Shown here: positions 34,795-43,920 of the stretch, piece after piece | Layout of the letters: each line of letters opens with the position of its first letter | Numbering within the stretch: the stretch's first letter is position 1 | Assembly (NCBI GenBank): GCA_003151275.1 | Contig: PLXC01000021.1 | Span: 124,001-188,000, forward strand | Direction: 5' to 3' | DNA length: 64,000 bases | From: Candidatus Melainabacteria bacterium | Lineage (GTDB): Bacteria; Cyanobacteriota; Vampirovibrionia; Obscuribacterales; Obscuribacteraceae | Program-made: the position numbers and the translations under genes | Notes under the pieces: model-generated | Told to the model about the DNA's origin: nothing | The model's input: the letters and a program-made list of their open reading frames with translations, nothing else | The model's database searches: none

Positions 34795-35961
34795 CTATTT
34801 TGACTTAGATTCAGTCGAAGTCTTGGACTCTGATGCCGATGTCGCGGTAGTAGTTGTAGGTGTCGGTTTCGCTTCCGTTTTAGCTTCCTTCGGCAACGAT
34901 GAAGCGGCGACAGAAGCAGCCGCTAACCCATCTTCAAACGTTCTGGCATGAGTGAATTTTGCTGGAATTTTCAGCGCACCACTTGGATCTATGTAACCAT
35001 ACTTGCCGTTCACTCGGACAACCGCCCTGCCTTCCGAAAAATCAAGAGCTTCGACAAATTTTGATGGTATCACTTGGACGCCCTTCTCGTTCAAATATCC
35101 CCACTTACCGCCTTCGGCAAGTAATCCTCGATGTTCCGGGAACTGTTCGCGCGATTCGTAGCTCTGTTTGACGACGAGCACTCCATCTTTATCCACAAAG
35201 CCAACCTGCCCATTCGAGCGAACTTCGGCGATTGAATCCTTGAACGGCCATGCCTTTTCAAATCTTCTATCAATAACCAATTTGCCTTTGGCGTTGACAT
35301 AACCCCATTTGCCTTCAGATGCGACAGCTGCATAACCACCCGAAAACGGCTGCGCCTCGTCGTAGCCCTGGGGAACGACTTCCTGACCCGTTTTATCTAT
35401 GTAACCCCATTTGCCACCGCTTGGTTTAACGGCAGCAAGACCCTCCGAAAAAGGTCCAACTTCATCGTAGTGTGGCTTAACGACTACGGCGCCTGTTTTG
35501 TCGACGAAACCCCATAGTTCGTCACTCTTGATTGCTCCCAAGTCTTCGGAAAATTCCGAGGCTTGTTTAAATTGTGGTTTGATCACCAGTTGGCCGGCGC
35601 TATCTATGTAGCCCCACTTGTAATCGTCTACGACTGCTGCCATGCCGTCGGAAAATTTTCGCACTCTTTTATACACAGGCTGGATCGTCACACTTCCTGT
35701 CCTGTCGATAAATCCCCATTGATCACCGAACTCGACCGCGGCTTTTTTCTCTGAAAAGGTATCAGCTTGATCGAATTGGGGCTTGATTGCCCACTTGCCG
35801 GCATGATCCAAATAACCCCAACGCTCACCGCTTGTAGCCGTTGGTGCGGCAACTGGCACTGTTTTCACTTCACTAGTTGTGGTCGAAGTAGTCGAATTGC
35901 AGCCGGATAGTAAGGAGATACAAATTGCGAACGGTGCGGCAAGCTGGAAGTATTTGACCAT
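34795..35961 (-). CDS. WG-repeat lipoprotein
   Basis: 388 residues from ATG 35961; a TTG at 35979 is an alternative. A lipoprotein signal ends in LLSGC. Nine WG (KWG) repeats of about 33 residues follow, with cores WGYLD, WGFID, WGYID, WGFVD, WGYID, WGYVN, VGFVD, WGYLN and YGYID, then a Thr/Ser/Lys-rich tail. WG repeats form beta-type solenoids of unknown ligand. The protein should be tethered to the envelope by its lipid. Confidence 0.88.
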   Translation of the reverse strand: MVKYFQLAAPFAICISLLSGCNSTTSTTTSEVKTVPVAAPTATSGERWGYLDHAGKWAIKPQFDQADTFSEKKAAVEFGDQWGFIDRTGSVTIQPVYKRVRKFSDGMAAVVDDYKWGYIDSAGQLVIKPQFKQASEFSEDLGAIKSDELWGFVDKTGAVVVKPHYDEVGPFSEGLAAVKPSGGKWGYIDKTGQEVVPQGYDEAQPFSGGYAAVASEGKWGYVNAKGKLVIDRRFEKAWPFKDSIAEVRSNGQVGFVDKDGVLVVKQSYESREQFPEHRGLLAEGGKWGYLNEKGVQVIPSKFVEALDFSEGRAVVRVNGKYGYIDPSGALKIPAKFTHARTFEDGLAAASVAASSLPKEAKTEAKPTPTTTTATSASESKTSTESKSK

Positions 35962-36190
35962 GATTCTCTTTTTACTCAACAGTGATCTGCTCCCATACTA
36001 AGCTATTTTGTGAAGATCCACTAGCGCTTCGCAGTTGTTAGGGCTACATGACAATCGTTTTTCGAAGGTGTGGTCTATATTGAAAAGTTACATTCTACAT
36101 ATCAAGGAGTGTGTCAGTGGTGGCTTATTCAGTCTGGCGGGACGAATGATAAGGGCACCGCAGGCGGTTCCTAAGGTCAGTGAAAGAGAT

Positions 36191-36631
36191 CTAATCAACG
36201 TTTTCTACAACGGAACGCCACTTATGAAGGTCGGAGAGCGACAGGTTGCTATAGATCAAAAATTGATTTAGAACATCCTTATCGAGACTGGTGATCACCG
36301 ACTGTGGACCTTGTTCGTCTTCGCACATGTTGGCGATGGTATCAAAATACTTGCCAATCAATTGCAGCATCGCATATTCGTCTTTAGAGTAACTGCCTTG
36401 ACTGAGAAGAGCCTGGGCTAATTCTTCCCGCGTTATTCCATTGCCATTTGGGTCAAGTCGAGAAAAATTCTTTTCTAGTAACTTTGCAACTGTCGCTCCA
36501 TCCAATGGAACTTCCTTGCCTGTTGACAGTTCTGCATCGGCTTCTGTCGTTCTCAACTGACCGAGTACGTCTTGAAATGCATGCTGCGCCGCTTCACGAC
36601 GCTTATTGTGAGTGGTCTCTTGCTCTGGCAT
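36191..36631 (-). CDS. Helical protein with a short EF-hand-like loop
   Basis: 146 residues, mostly helical. One loop, RLDPNGNGITREELAQAL, looks like an EF-hand (DxNxNG...EEL) but is one residue shorter than the canonical 12, putting the Glu at position 11. Calcium binding is therefore uncertain. The gene starts 59 bp after the broken histidine kinase frame on the same strand. Family not recognised. Confidence 0.55.
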   Translation of the reverse strand: MPEQETTHNKRREAAQHAFQDVLGQLRTTEADAELSTGKEVPLDGATVAKLLEKNFSRLDPNGNGITREELAQALLSQGSYSKDEYAMLQLIGKYFDTIANMCEDEQGPQSVITSLDKDVLNQFLIYSNLSLSDLHKWRSVVENVD

Positions 36632-36690
36632 GATTTTTCCTCAAATGACAATATTCTTGCATGTTGCTCTCTGTGAAAGAAGGTCTGGCC

Positions 36691-37604
36691 TCACAGCCCG
36701 GTGCTGGCATGTTTCTCTGCTCCTCGTTCCACTCTCTGGAAACGATCAAAAATTTTCTGTTTGTACTGTTCAGGAATTCCTACGCCCTGGTCAATGATTT
36801 GAATTTCAGCGTAGTTATCCACTTTGACGATATTGATCCAAACGTTTTTACCTGCCGGTGAATATTTTATGGCGTTTGAAATCAAGTTTGTCAGGACTTG
36901 AGAGGTTCTTTGTTCATCCGCGTAAACTTCGATGTCGTCTGCGGATTCTGGTTCTTCGATCGTGATCTCATTTTGTTCGGCGAAAGCTCGGATAGATTCA
37001 ATCGCTTGTTGAATTAGTGGCACGATGAAAAAGTTTGACGGATGTAGCTTAAGCATGCCGGCCTCAATTTTTTCCATATCCAAAAGTTGATTGATCAAGT
37101 TAACGAGACGGAAAATATTAACTTCTGATGCCTTAACTCGTTTGACGGCTCGATCTGACAAATCACAGTATGTGCCTTCGGCGAAGAGTGCCAGTGTGCC
37201 TTGCAAGGAAGTGAATTCGTTGCAGCTAAGCAGATCCTTTTTCATGTTCGACACATGTTTCATTCGCCGCTCATCACCTTCAGCGAGTGTGTTGAGACGC
37301 TGTAGGGCAGCAGGAAATTCGGATATCTTGCGTCTAACTTCTGACGCAATGATTCTTTGTGGGTTAGCTTGAACATGACCACTTGCGTGCCAGCAGCCAT
37401 CAAGCTGTTTGTTAAGCTGTTCGCCTCGGCAATGATGATTTGTGATCGTGATAAACGGTCGATTTGATTGTCAGCCACATTTAACAAATGCATGAGCCAC
37501 AGCACAAATCCAATTTGGAAAATCAGGGGTACTGAGACAAGAACGATTCCCTTTTGCCGCAAGTTCATGCAGTAGTCGATCTCCTTCATTGATCCCATGC
37601 CCAA
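36691..37604 (-). pseudogene. Degenerate histidine kinase, split and truncated
   Basis: Two frames overlapping by ATGA (37260-37263). The 5' frame (114 codons) has a TM helix (GIVLVSVPLIFQIGFVLWLM) like the kinase at 6592. The 3' frame (190 codons) has a dimerisation region and ATPase domain with NLISNAIKYSPAG (N box) and DQGVGIP (G1). At the H box, where [15 protein letters not shown] is expected, the sequence is KKDLLSCNEFTSLQGTL, with no phospho-acceptor His. The frame stops right after STGL, where GTGLGLA should continue. HAMP and PAS are also missing. It cannot be an active kinase. The intact regulator at 37775 is divergently placed. Confidence 0.8.
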
Positions 37605-37774
37605 TTTCGTTATCCGTTAGCCATTATTCGCCACATCGCCTGATTTTGGGACATTCTCGGGTGATAGCGGTCTGATAAATGTTGACTACCGATGTGATGA
37701 TTTGGGAATATTTAATTACATGACTCGGGGCTTTGTTAAAAGGCAGCCGAGCCGCAGAATAATCGGGGCGCTGA

Positions 37775-38455
37775 ATGGCAAAAATTCTCGTTGTTGAAGA
37801 CGACAAAGAACTAGTTGAAATTTTGGCAGAATGGCTCGTTGGTGAGCACCATGTTGTGGACGTGGTTCATGATGGCAAGGAAGGTGCTGAGCGGCTTCGC
37901 ATGTACGAATATGATGTGGCTATTCTCGATTGGCAATTGCCTGGACTAGATGGCGTTGACATAGTTCGGCAGTATCGTGACGCTGGTGGCGTGATTCCGG
38001 TCTTGATGCTGACTGGAAAGACAAATTATACGGATAAGGAACAAGGTCTGGACTCGGGTGCAGATGACTACTTGACCAAACCTTTTCATCCCCGCGAACT
38101 GTCTGCACGCTTGCGCGCTTTGTTGCGCCGCTCCGGTGCGGCACGTACGGCGACAATACTGACCGCAGGCGAAATCAGTCTGGATCCTCAAGCATTCAAG
38201 GTCATGAAGGGAGAAAAAGAACTGCCGTTCTTGCCAAGAGAGTTTGCCTTGTTGGAATTTTTTATGCGACATCCAAATGAGGTTTTTGGACCGGAAGCGA
38301 TACTCAATCACGTTTGGTCGTCTGAGTCAGATGCGTCACCGGATACAGTGCGCGTGCATATCACAAGATTGCGCAGTAAGCTGGACACGCCGGGAGAAAA
38401 ATCTATGATCCACACAATTCATAGAGTCGGTTATCGATTTGAGCCGCCGAAATAA
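37775..38455 (+). CDS. OmpR/PhoB-family response regulator, next to a dead kinase
   Basis: 226 residues. Receiver domain with VVEDD (Asp9, Asp10), Asp52 (AILDWQLPG), Thr80 and Lys102 (YLTKPF), then a winged helix (LPREFALLEFFMRHPNEV; PDTVRVHITRLRSKLDTPGE). All functional residues are present. It is divergent, by 170 bp, from the broken kinase at 36691-37604, which was probably its partner. It is now an orphan or served by another kinase such as 6592. Close paralogue of the regulator at 14208. Confidence 0.95.
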   Translation: MAKILVVEDDKELVEILAEWLVGEHHVVDVVHDGKEGAERLRMYEYDVAILDWQLPGLDGVDIVRQYRDAGGVIPVLMLTGKTNYTDKEQGLDSGADDYLTKPFHPRELSARLRALLRRSGAARTATILTAGEISLDPQAFKVMKGEKELPFLPREFALLEFFMRHPNEVFGPEAILNHVWSSESDASPDTVRVHITRLRSKLDTPGEKSMIHTIHRVGYRFEPPK

Positions 38456-38468
38456 TCAAACATAGTGA

Positions 38469-39407
38469 TTATCGCCAATCGTCGATCACGAAGACATCCG
38501 GACGACAAAAACCTGGTTCGTTCGGTTTTTCCATGTAGATACCAAGATGGTCTGTCTTGAATCCTGATGAGAGCATGCAGTCATATGCGGCATCACGAGC
38601 GGTGCTAACTCCGGCTGAAATTGAGGTCATGCCAGCTTGGCGAGCGGTTGCCTCGCAGGCGATCAGTAGACTGTTGAAGAGTATTGCAGTGTTTGGACAC
38701 ATTCGAGCAGCCGCGAATTTGATATACATCGAATCGCGCTTAGCTTCCGAACCCGTCCCATAGTGGCAGATTGCAAAACCATCAAGTGTGTCGGAACCGA
38801 TGAAAATTGTGTCACCAATGCCTAATTCTTGCACCGCGCAAATTTCTTTTTGTAGATCCAGTCCCTCATAAATCTCCCCGGTCAATTCCCGTGCTGATTG
38901 ACGAAAGTCTGACTGTTCAAGGTCTTTAAAATCAGAGTATCGCCACATACGCACTTCTTTTGACGCTTCATGTTCCAAATTCTTCGACATTATCGCCGTC
39001 AGAAACCTGGGCATAAAGCCAAATTTTCTATACAAATGAATGTGCTGTGGGCTTTGTGCGAAGGTGAAAAGACCGGCATGAGTAACGTTGCGTTTGTGAA
39101 ACAAACTCATGACTGGCATGAGCAGTTGTTGTGCTACGCCCTTGCCCCAGTGGTCAGGAGAAACAGCAAGCGGTCCAAAGTAACCAAAACTGCCCCAGTT
39201 GGTCGACAGATTGACTCCGATTAGTTCGCCGTTTTCCTCAGCACCATATACGCCATCAGGGTCCATTAGAAAGCGGCAGATCAAACTGCCGCCCTCAAAA
39301 AATAGATCTGGATCTAGCATGCCAATTTTTTTACTAAAACTTGTTTTGATTATGTGCTCAGTTGCGGCATAATCATCGCTTGTTAGTTGTCTAATTAACG
39401 CGGACAC
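38469..39407 (-). CDS. GNAT-family N-acetyltransferase
   Basis: 312 residues from GTG 39407, which has GGGGAG 5 bases upstream; the longer frame would overlap the ATP-grasp gene. The N-terminal GNAT domain has IRQLTSDDYAATEHIIKTSF, LAVSPDHWGKGVAQQLLMPV (acetyl-CoA loop Q/G-x-x-G) and HLYRKFGFMPR. A second half with its own alpha/beta pattern (AILFNSLLIACEATARQ) suggests a tandem or extended GNAT. It follows the ATP-grasp gene by 26 bp and is probably cotranscribed; substrate unknown. Confidence 0.85.
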   Translation of the reverse strand: MSALIRQLTSDDYAATEHIIKTSFSKKIGMLDPDLFFEGGSLICRFLMDPDGVYGAEENGELIGVNLSTNWGSFGYFGPLAVSPDHWGKGVAQQLLMPVMSLFHKRNVTHAGLFTFAQSPQHIHLYRKFGFMPRFLTAIMSKNLEHEASKEVRMWRYSDFKDLEQSDFRQSARELTGEIYEGLDLQKEICAVQELGIGDTIFIGSDTLDGFAICHYGTGSEAKRDSMYIKFAAARMCPNTAILFNSLLIACEATARQAGMTSISAGVSTARDAAYDCMLSSGFKTDHLGIYMEKPNEPGFCRPDVFVIDDWR

Positions 39408-39433
39408 TAAAACTCCCCTGCTTTTGTGCAAGA

Positions 39434-40318
39434 TTATTGCACAGCTGATTCGTGCTCGCTTGTTGCCAACTGGCAAAGGGCATTGGTAAATGCTGATACC
39501 GCCGCCTTATGCATGCCCAGATATAACGACGGTTCAACCAATTCAAGTTCCATGAGAAGGTCCTGACCGTCGACAGCTCTGATTATATCTACTCGGGCAA
39601 ACAGGGCTGGCTTTTTGACCCGAGCAAGAACTCGATGCGCTAGGTCTAGTTCACTCTGTTCAGGTTCAACGATAGTTTCACCTGCTTCTCCAGCTTGGGC
39701 AAGGGGTTGGAAAGCAGACTTTCTTACTGTATGCGAATATTTACCGCCGAGAAACACCAGCGCCCGTTCCCCACGTTCAAATACGGTCTGGATTAATGGT
39801 TGTAAAAGCACATCACCAGACTCAAGCATATTGTTCAAATGTGCTTGAATCCCAGGCTCAGATCGCCCGATTTTTTTCACGCCCAATGTACTTAATCCAA
39901 TTGCCGGTTTGAGAATTCCTCTGTCCCAACCATGCTCGTCCATTATTTTGAGCAGGTCTACCGACTGCTCCTTCTCGAAGAGGACGGTTGGCACAATCGG
40001 TATTGAAGCTCGCTGTAAATCCAGCAGATATCGCTTGTTACTGTTCCATCGCACTATTTCAACGTCGTTCCAAACAGTTGTAAGAGCGGAAACTCTGTTC
40101 AACCAGTATAGAAATTTCGCGTAATGCAAGTGATAATCCCATGTCGATCGCAACACGCATATACCGGCATTCGACCAGGAGATGTTGTCATCGTTCCACA
40201 CAGCAACGGCGCAATTGAATCCTCGTTTTTCAAGTTCAACAACAACCAGTCGGTCGTCGGCATCTAGGTTTGGTAAATCAGCGTACGTTACGAAAGTAAA
40301 TTTGTGCTTGGCAGTCAA
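39434..40318 (-). CDS. ATP-grasp ligase, DcsG-like family
   Basis: 294 residues from TTG 40318, whose first bases overlap the stop of the upstream decayed gene (TTGA). Family features: VTYADLPNLDADDRLVVVEL, VLRSTWDYHLHYAKFLYWLN, WNSNKRYLLDL, ILKPAIGLSTLGVKKIG (ATP Lys and flexible loop) and MELELVEPSLYL (metal-binding Glu). The best-known relative is DcsG, which closes the ring of O-ureido-D-serine in cycloserine synthesis. Most members are uncharacterised, so only ATP-dependent carboxylate ligation can be inferred. The GNAT partner suggests joint modification of an amino compound. Confidence 0.82.
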   Translation of the reverse strand: MTAKHKFTFVTYADLPNLDADDRLVVVELEKRGFNCAVAVWNDDNISWSNAGICVLRSTWDYHLHYAKFLYWLNRVSALTTVWNDVEIVRWNSNKRYLLDLQRASIPIVPTVLFEKEQSVDLLKIMDEHGWDRGILKPAIGLSTLGVKKIGRSEPGIQAHLNNMLESGDVLLQPLIQTVFERGERALVFLGGKYSHTVRKSAFQPLAQAGEAGETIVEPEQSELDLAHRVLARVKKPALFARVDIIRAVDGQDLLMELELVEPSLYLGMHKAAVSAFTNALCQLATSEHESAVQ

Positions 40319-40735
40319 TGGATCGTTTTCCGAGGTTTCTTTTTGGTCCGTGCTGGTTTGTCAGGCACCAACTGTGCAGCAGTATAGCCTAGAAAGTCGG
40401 TCAGACCTTGTTCAAAAAGTTCGGAGACATCCGGTGCATTGGTCACGGCATGAGCTGCTTCGTGCAAAAGTCTGCCGGCGTAGCAGAGGCTGAGCCGTTA
40501 CTCCTGAAAATAATCTCGACAGAAAAGAGCCCTCGCCTTGAAGCGAAGGCTCCACAATCTCCAATTTTTCAACGTCTACTTTCTTGACAGTCAGACGACG
40601 ATTGTGAGGCTCGACGCTATGAATTTGCGCAAAGTATGGTTTTTCAACACGATCATAAATGATACCAGTTGAATCGATCGTTGTCGCAAATTGATGTACA
40701 CGTCTCGTATTTTTTAAATCGTATCCGGTTTGTTT
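40315..40735 (-). pseudogene. Frameshifted gene with an HEAAH motif, 5' end missing
   Basis: Two protein-like frames join with one base change. The first (40735 to about 40490) reads HQFATTIDSTGIIYDRVEKP, then YFAQIHSVEPHNRRLTVKKV and SRLFSGVTAQPLL. The second (about 40510 to 40315) reads CYAGRLLHEAAHAVTNAPDV then SELFEQGLTDFLGYTAAQLV and ends TKKKPRKTIH. A +/-1 shift near 40485-40500 links them. HEAAH is an HExxH zinc-type motif. The first frame has no start codon and runs in from the stop of the 40736 gene, so the 5' part is lost. Parent family unknown. Confidence 0.6.
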
Positions 40736-41059
40736 TTATTTTTGCGCGAGTCCGTTGAACAAGGCGATAGCACGAGCATAAGCGGTTTGTCCTTCGATCA
40801 TGCGTTTCTCATTTCTATACAATGTGCTTAAGCACAACAAGGCGTTGATCACAACTTCCGTACTCATACGTTGTTCAGCAAACTGCAGTGCTAATTTATA
40901 TAAGGACTCTGCCGTTTTTGGGTCGTTGGATGATGAGGCAAACTCAGCTGTGGAAATGATTTGCATCCAGGAGTCCAGATCTTCTAGATCGTTTGCTGCT
41001 AGTAAGTTCTCCAGATAACGTTTTACTTCATTTTCATTTCTTTCCAGCACTACCGTCAC
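40736..41059 (-). CDS. Small TPR-like helical protein
   Basis: 107 residues from GTG 41059; GTG 41050 with GGAGTGA 5 bases upstream may be the true start. Helix pairs such as DPKTAESLYKLALQFAEQRM and MIEGQTAYARAIALFNGL are TPR-like. Soluble. Function unknown; immediately upstream of the decayed HEAAH gene. Confidence 0.6.
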   Translation of the reverse strand: MTVVLERNENEVKRYLENLLAANDLEDLDSWMQIISTAEFASSSNDPKTAESLYKLALQFAEQRMSTEVVINALLCLSTLYRNEKRMIEGQTAYARAIALFNGLAQK

Positions 41060-41213
41060 TCCATTTGACCTTCAGCATCTGGACGAAATGCTGAAAGCTA
41101 AGTTGCGGAATACGTCGCTACAATCTAACAAAAAAACTTGATAACGCTGAGCTACCGCTTTATTCTCAAGTGGATGCTCGTTGAGTGCCCCAACGCTGTT
41201 TGCACTAACGTAT

Positions 41214-41435
41214 CTAAGCGGCCGTTTGATAGAAAGAATGATCGATTGCGTTTTTAAGGGCGCTAAGAGCGTGTAAATTGGGCCAGATTACGGCTTTCAT
41301 TTCATCCAATTCGTATTGACCGATCAAACCCTGATCGTAATGTCGACAGACATCTTCCCACAACGCGAACAATTCTTTCGGTTGTTTTCTGTTGCGAGCA
41401 TCCCTTTGATATTCAATCAAATCGAACATTTTCAT
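41214..41435 (-). CDS. Small hypothetical protein
   Basis: 73 residues from ATG 41435; AGGAAGGAG just upstream fits this start or ATG 41429 better than the long frame. MFDLIEYQRDARNRKQPKEL then LFALWEDVCRHYDQGLIGQY is soluble and helical. Family not recognised. Confidence 0.5.
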   Translation of the reverse strand: MKMFDLIEYQRDARNRKQPKELFALWEDVCRHYDQGLIGQYELDEMKAVIWPNLHALSALKNAIDHSFYQTAA

Positions 41436-41637
41436 CGCTCCTTCCTCAGCGACATGTAGTCGCAAATTCCAACTTCTGTCTCCGGTGACGCATTTTGTTG
41501 CGGCTCGGTTCCATATACCTTTGCAACGCAACGCAGCAATGCTTGATCGGTGTTGCAAACACCGGGCAGCGCCTGATAAATGCGGCGGGAACTGGGAAGC
41601 TAACAGGTCGTCCTTATATTCAGAAAGCGAGTGTGTT

Positions 41638-41898
41638 ATGGAAACGAATACAAAAGAGCGCCACTTAATATCTAACCGCGAGACCCTGGAAAGAGCTTAT
41701 GGAAAAGACCATCAAATCTGGAAACTGTTGTCTGTATCCCTTTTGCTTGTTTTGTTGATGTGCCTTGCCTTTACGTTTTTTGGCGCTCGTGTGGATCGCG
41801 AGAAATTTACCACTGAAGTGACGCCGATTCACATCGAATTGAATCCAATTACCAGTAGGAACAAGACAGCCCAAAATCCTCATAATTTGCAGCTCTGA
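41638..41898 (+). CDS. Small single-pass membrane protein
   Basis: 86 residues from ATG 41638. A charged N-terminus (METNTKERHLISNRETLERA) precedes one TM helix (LLSVSLLLVLLMCLAFTFFGA) and a polar tail of about 35 residues. The upstream part of the open frame overlaps the divergent small gene and is not used. Function unknown. Confidence 0.55.
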   Translation: METNTKERHLISNRETLERAYGKDHQIWKLLSVSLLLVLLMCLAFTFFGARVDREKFTTEVTPIHIELNPITSRNKTAQNPHNLQL

Positions 41899-42116
41899 TT
41901 CCGTATAACTTCGGATCACTCAAAGAAAATCCGCTTTCAATGCATTCAGGAAAAATCCAGAGTCTAGCTGGTCCAACATTCTTTCGATGCTAGCTTGTCC
42001 AGTGCTCCTGGATTGCTGTCGACTGCGTGATAACATTGGCAGATGTTTGCGTCTAATCCTAATATGGAGAGCCCCGTGCATCCATAGGACCGCTTTCATT
42101 TCATTGTGGTGAGACG

Positions 42117-42998
42117 ATGGATGTTTATTTGGTTGATGGTACTTACGAACTGTTTAGGCACTACTTTGCTGTGCCGCAGTCCTCAGATGTGAATGGTCAG
42201 GAGATTGCAGCAGTACGTGGCGTGCTTAGCTCAATATTGTCTATGCTGAGTCGAGGTGCAACGCACATCGGTGTTGCTACGGATCACGTGATTGAATCGT
42301 TCCGTAACGAGCTTTACCCCAATTACAAAACGGGCGAAGGCGTGCCGCCGGAACTAATGTCCCAATTCCCCATCCTGGAAGAAGCCCTTCGAGCAATGGG
42401 TGTCGTTGTTTGGCCGATGACCGAGTTTGAGGCTGACGATGCATTGGCTGCAGCTGCAGCTAAGGCAGGAGAAGATAACACTGTCGACAGAGTGATTATT
42501 TGCACTCCCGACAAAGATCTAAGTCAATGTGTGGTGGGCGAGAGAATTGTGCAGCTTGATCGACGGCGCGACGTTATCCGCGATGAAGCCGGTGTAATTG
42601 AAAAATTCGGAGTAAGTCCGGTATCGATTCCCGACTACCTGGCAGTTGTGGGTGATACCGCCGATGGTTTTCCTGGTTTGCCCGGGTGGGGGGCTAAAGC
42701 TGCGGCATCAGTACTTTCTCTTTACCATCACTTAGAAGATATCCCGAAAGACGCCCGGCAGTGGAACTCATCCATCCGCAACAGTCAAAAGCTCGCCCCC
42801 ACGTTATTTAGTGCTTGGGATGATGCAATTTTGTTTCGTACACTTGCCACTCTGCGACTAGATGTTAACGTCTTTGAGACTGTAGAAGCGCTACGTTGGC
42901 TGGGGCCCAGACCTGAGTTTGAAGCGCTCTGCACGCGAATGAGAGCTCTGGATGTATTCCGGCGCGCCAAGGCACTGAATGTGGCACCAGGTTCTTGA
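42117..42998 (+). CDS. Stand-alone 5'-3' exonuclease (FEN/PolA N-terminal type)
   Basis: 293 residues. PIN-like nuclease: MDVYLVDGTYELFRHYFAVP gives the first Asp. RNELYPNYKTGEG has the conserved Tyr-Lys. EFEADDALAAAA and ICTPDKDLSQCV carry the acidic cluster. GVSPVSIPDYLAVVGDTADG then FPGLPGWGAKAA is the helix-hairpin-helix H3TH region with the last Asp residues. It matches the flap/5'-exonuclease domain of DNA polymerase I without the polymerase. A role in Okazaki-fragment or RNA-primer processing is likely. ATG 42117 follows GTGAG. Confidence 0.9.
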   Translation: MDVYLVDGTYELFRHYFAVPQSSDVNGQEIAAVRGVLSSILSMLSRGATHIGVATDHVIESFRNELYPNYKTGEGVPPELMSQFPILEEALRAMGVVVWPMTEFEADDALAAAAAKAGEDNTVDRVIICTPDKDLSQCVVGERIVQLDRRRDVIRDEAGVIEKFGVSPVSIPDYLAVVGDTADGFPGLPGWGAKAAASVLSLYHHLEDIPKDARQWNSSIRNSQKLAPTLFSAWDDAILFRTLATLRLDVNVFETVEALRWLGPRPEFEALCTRMRALDVFRRAKALNVAPGS

Positions 42999-43197
42999 GT
43001 GCGGACAAGTCAACGAACTCCTCAGCATGGCATCACAGGCGGTGATTTGATTGCTCTTTCGAGAGGTTTTGCAGTATTCTCCGAGCCCGATTTCGGTCAT
43101 ATTGAGATGACTTTGATCAGTCGACTGGATTACGTATTATCCCCAATGACTGAATCAACCAAGGGCACTACCATGTCCTGACTTAGCGAGTAACATT

Positions 43198-43920
43198 ATG
43201 GGATCGAAGGCAGTGATTGAACAGCCAGGAGAGTCGCGGATTGGCACCCAATCTTTGGTTCATGAACTGGCGAAACAGGAATCCGAGCCCTCATCGCTTT
43301 GGCAATCGGCTTACGAGCATAAAATTGAGGTTGGTTTGGGCGTGGCTGCCCTTACTGGGGCGTCCCTGTATCTGACTAAGGGAAGAATTGCCAACCTGTT
43401 CGCCCCTCGATCGCAAGAGGTCCTGGTGGTGGAAGCTGCCCCTTTCATAGCCAAGGCAATGAGAGAGTCGTTGCAGTCGGCCGGTCATTCAGTGACCTGG
43501 ATTACTGAGATTGATAAGCTGCGCCCCCTGACTGGACTTACTGAGGAAGGCACAGCGGTTTCCCTTAAATTGAACCGATTTCATACGGCTTTCCTAGACC
43601 CAAATCATGTCACAGACAAAGCGATTAACTTCGAACAGCTTGCTCCATTTTTCCACAGGGGAAATGTTCGAACAATTGGCACAAGCGTCATTGCCGGCGT
43701 TAATAAAGAGATGCTTGCCAGCGGCTTGGACATTGCGGCCAACAAAACCACAGTGCTCACCTCTCTGGTCGGCAAGACGTTGGACCTTCAACAAGCCGTG
43801 CGTGCTCCGGGCAAGGCTCAAGCCGTGCTCTCTGCATTGGAAGGCAACATTAACTCGGCAGAATTGGCTGACATTAGAACCCGCACTAACGAGCTAATAA
43901 CCAAGTTTATGGTCAATTGA
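43198..43920 (+). CDS. Protein with degenerate receiver-like domain
   Basis: 240 residues. A polar N-terminus and a short hydrophobic segment (VGLGVAALTGASLYL, about 48-63) lead to a fold resembling a response-regulator receiver. VLVVEAAPFIAKAMRESLQS has Glu-Ala in place of the Asp pair. FHTAFLDPN has Asp at the phosphorylation position, and TIGTSV marks the Thr/Ser position. Phosphorylation is doubtful without the acidic pair. No output domain is seen. Family not recognised with certainty. Confidence 0.55.
   Translation: MGSKAVIEQPGESRIGTQSLVHELAKQESEPSSLWQSAYEHKIEVGLGVAALTGASLYLTKGRIANLFAPRSQEVLVVEAAPFIAKAMRESLQSAGHSVTWITEIDKLRPLTGLTEEGTAVSLKLNRFHTAFLDPNHVTDKAINFEQLAPFFHRGNVRTIGTSVIAGVNKEMLASGLDIAANKTTVLTSLVGKTLDLQQAVRAPGKAQAVLSALEGNINSAELADIRTRTNELITKFMVN

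Noticed and set aside
36035..36271. 78-codon plus-strand ORF
   Set aside because: Its second half is antisense to the EF-hand-like gene and it shows no domain.
37682..37712. TTGACT...AATATT promoter before the 37775 regulator
   Set aside because: Spacing between the hexamers is about 19 bp and neither -10 candidate is good; too weak to list as a feature.
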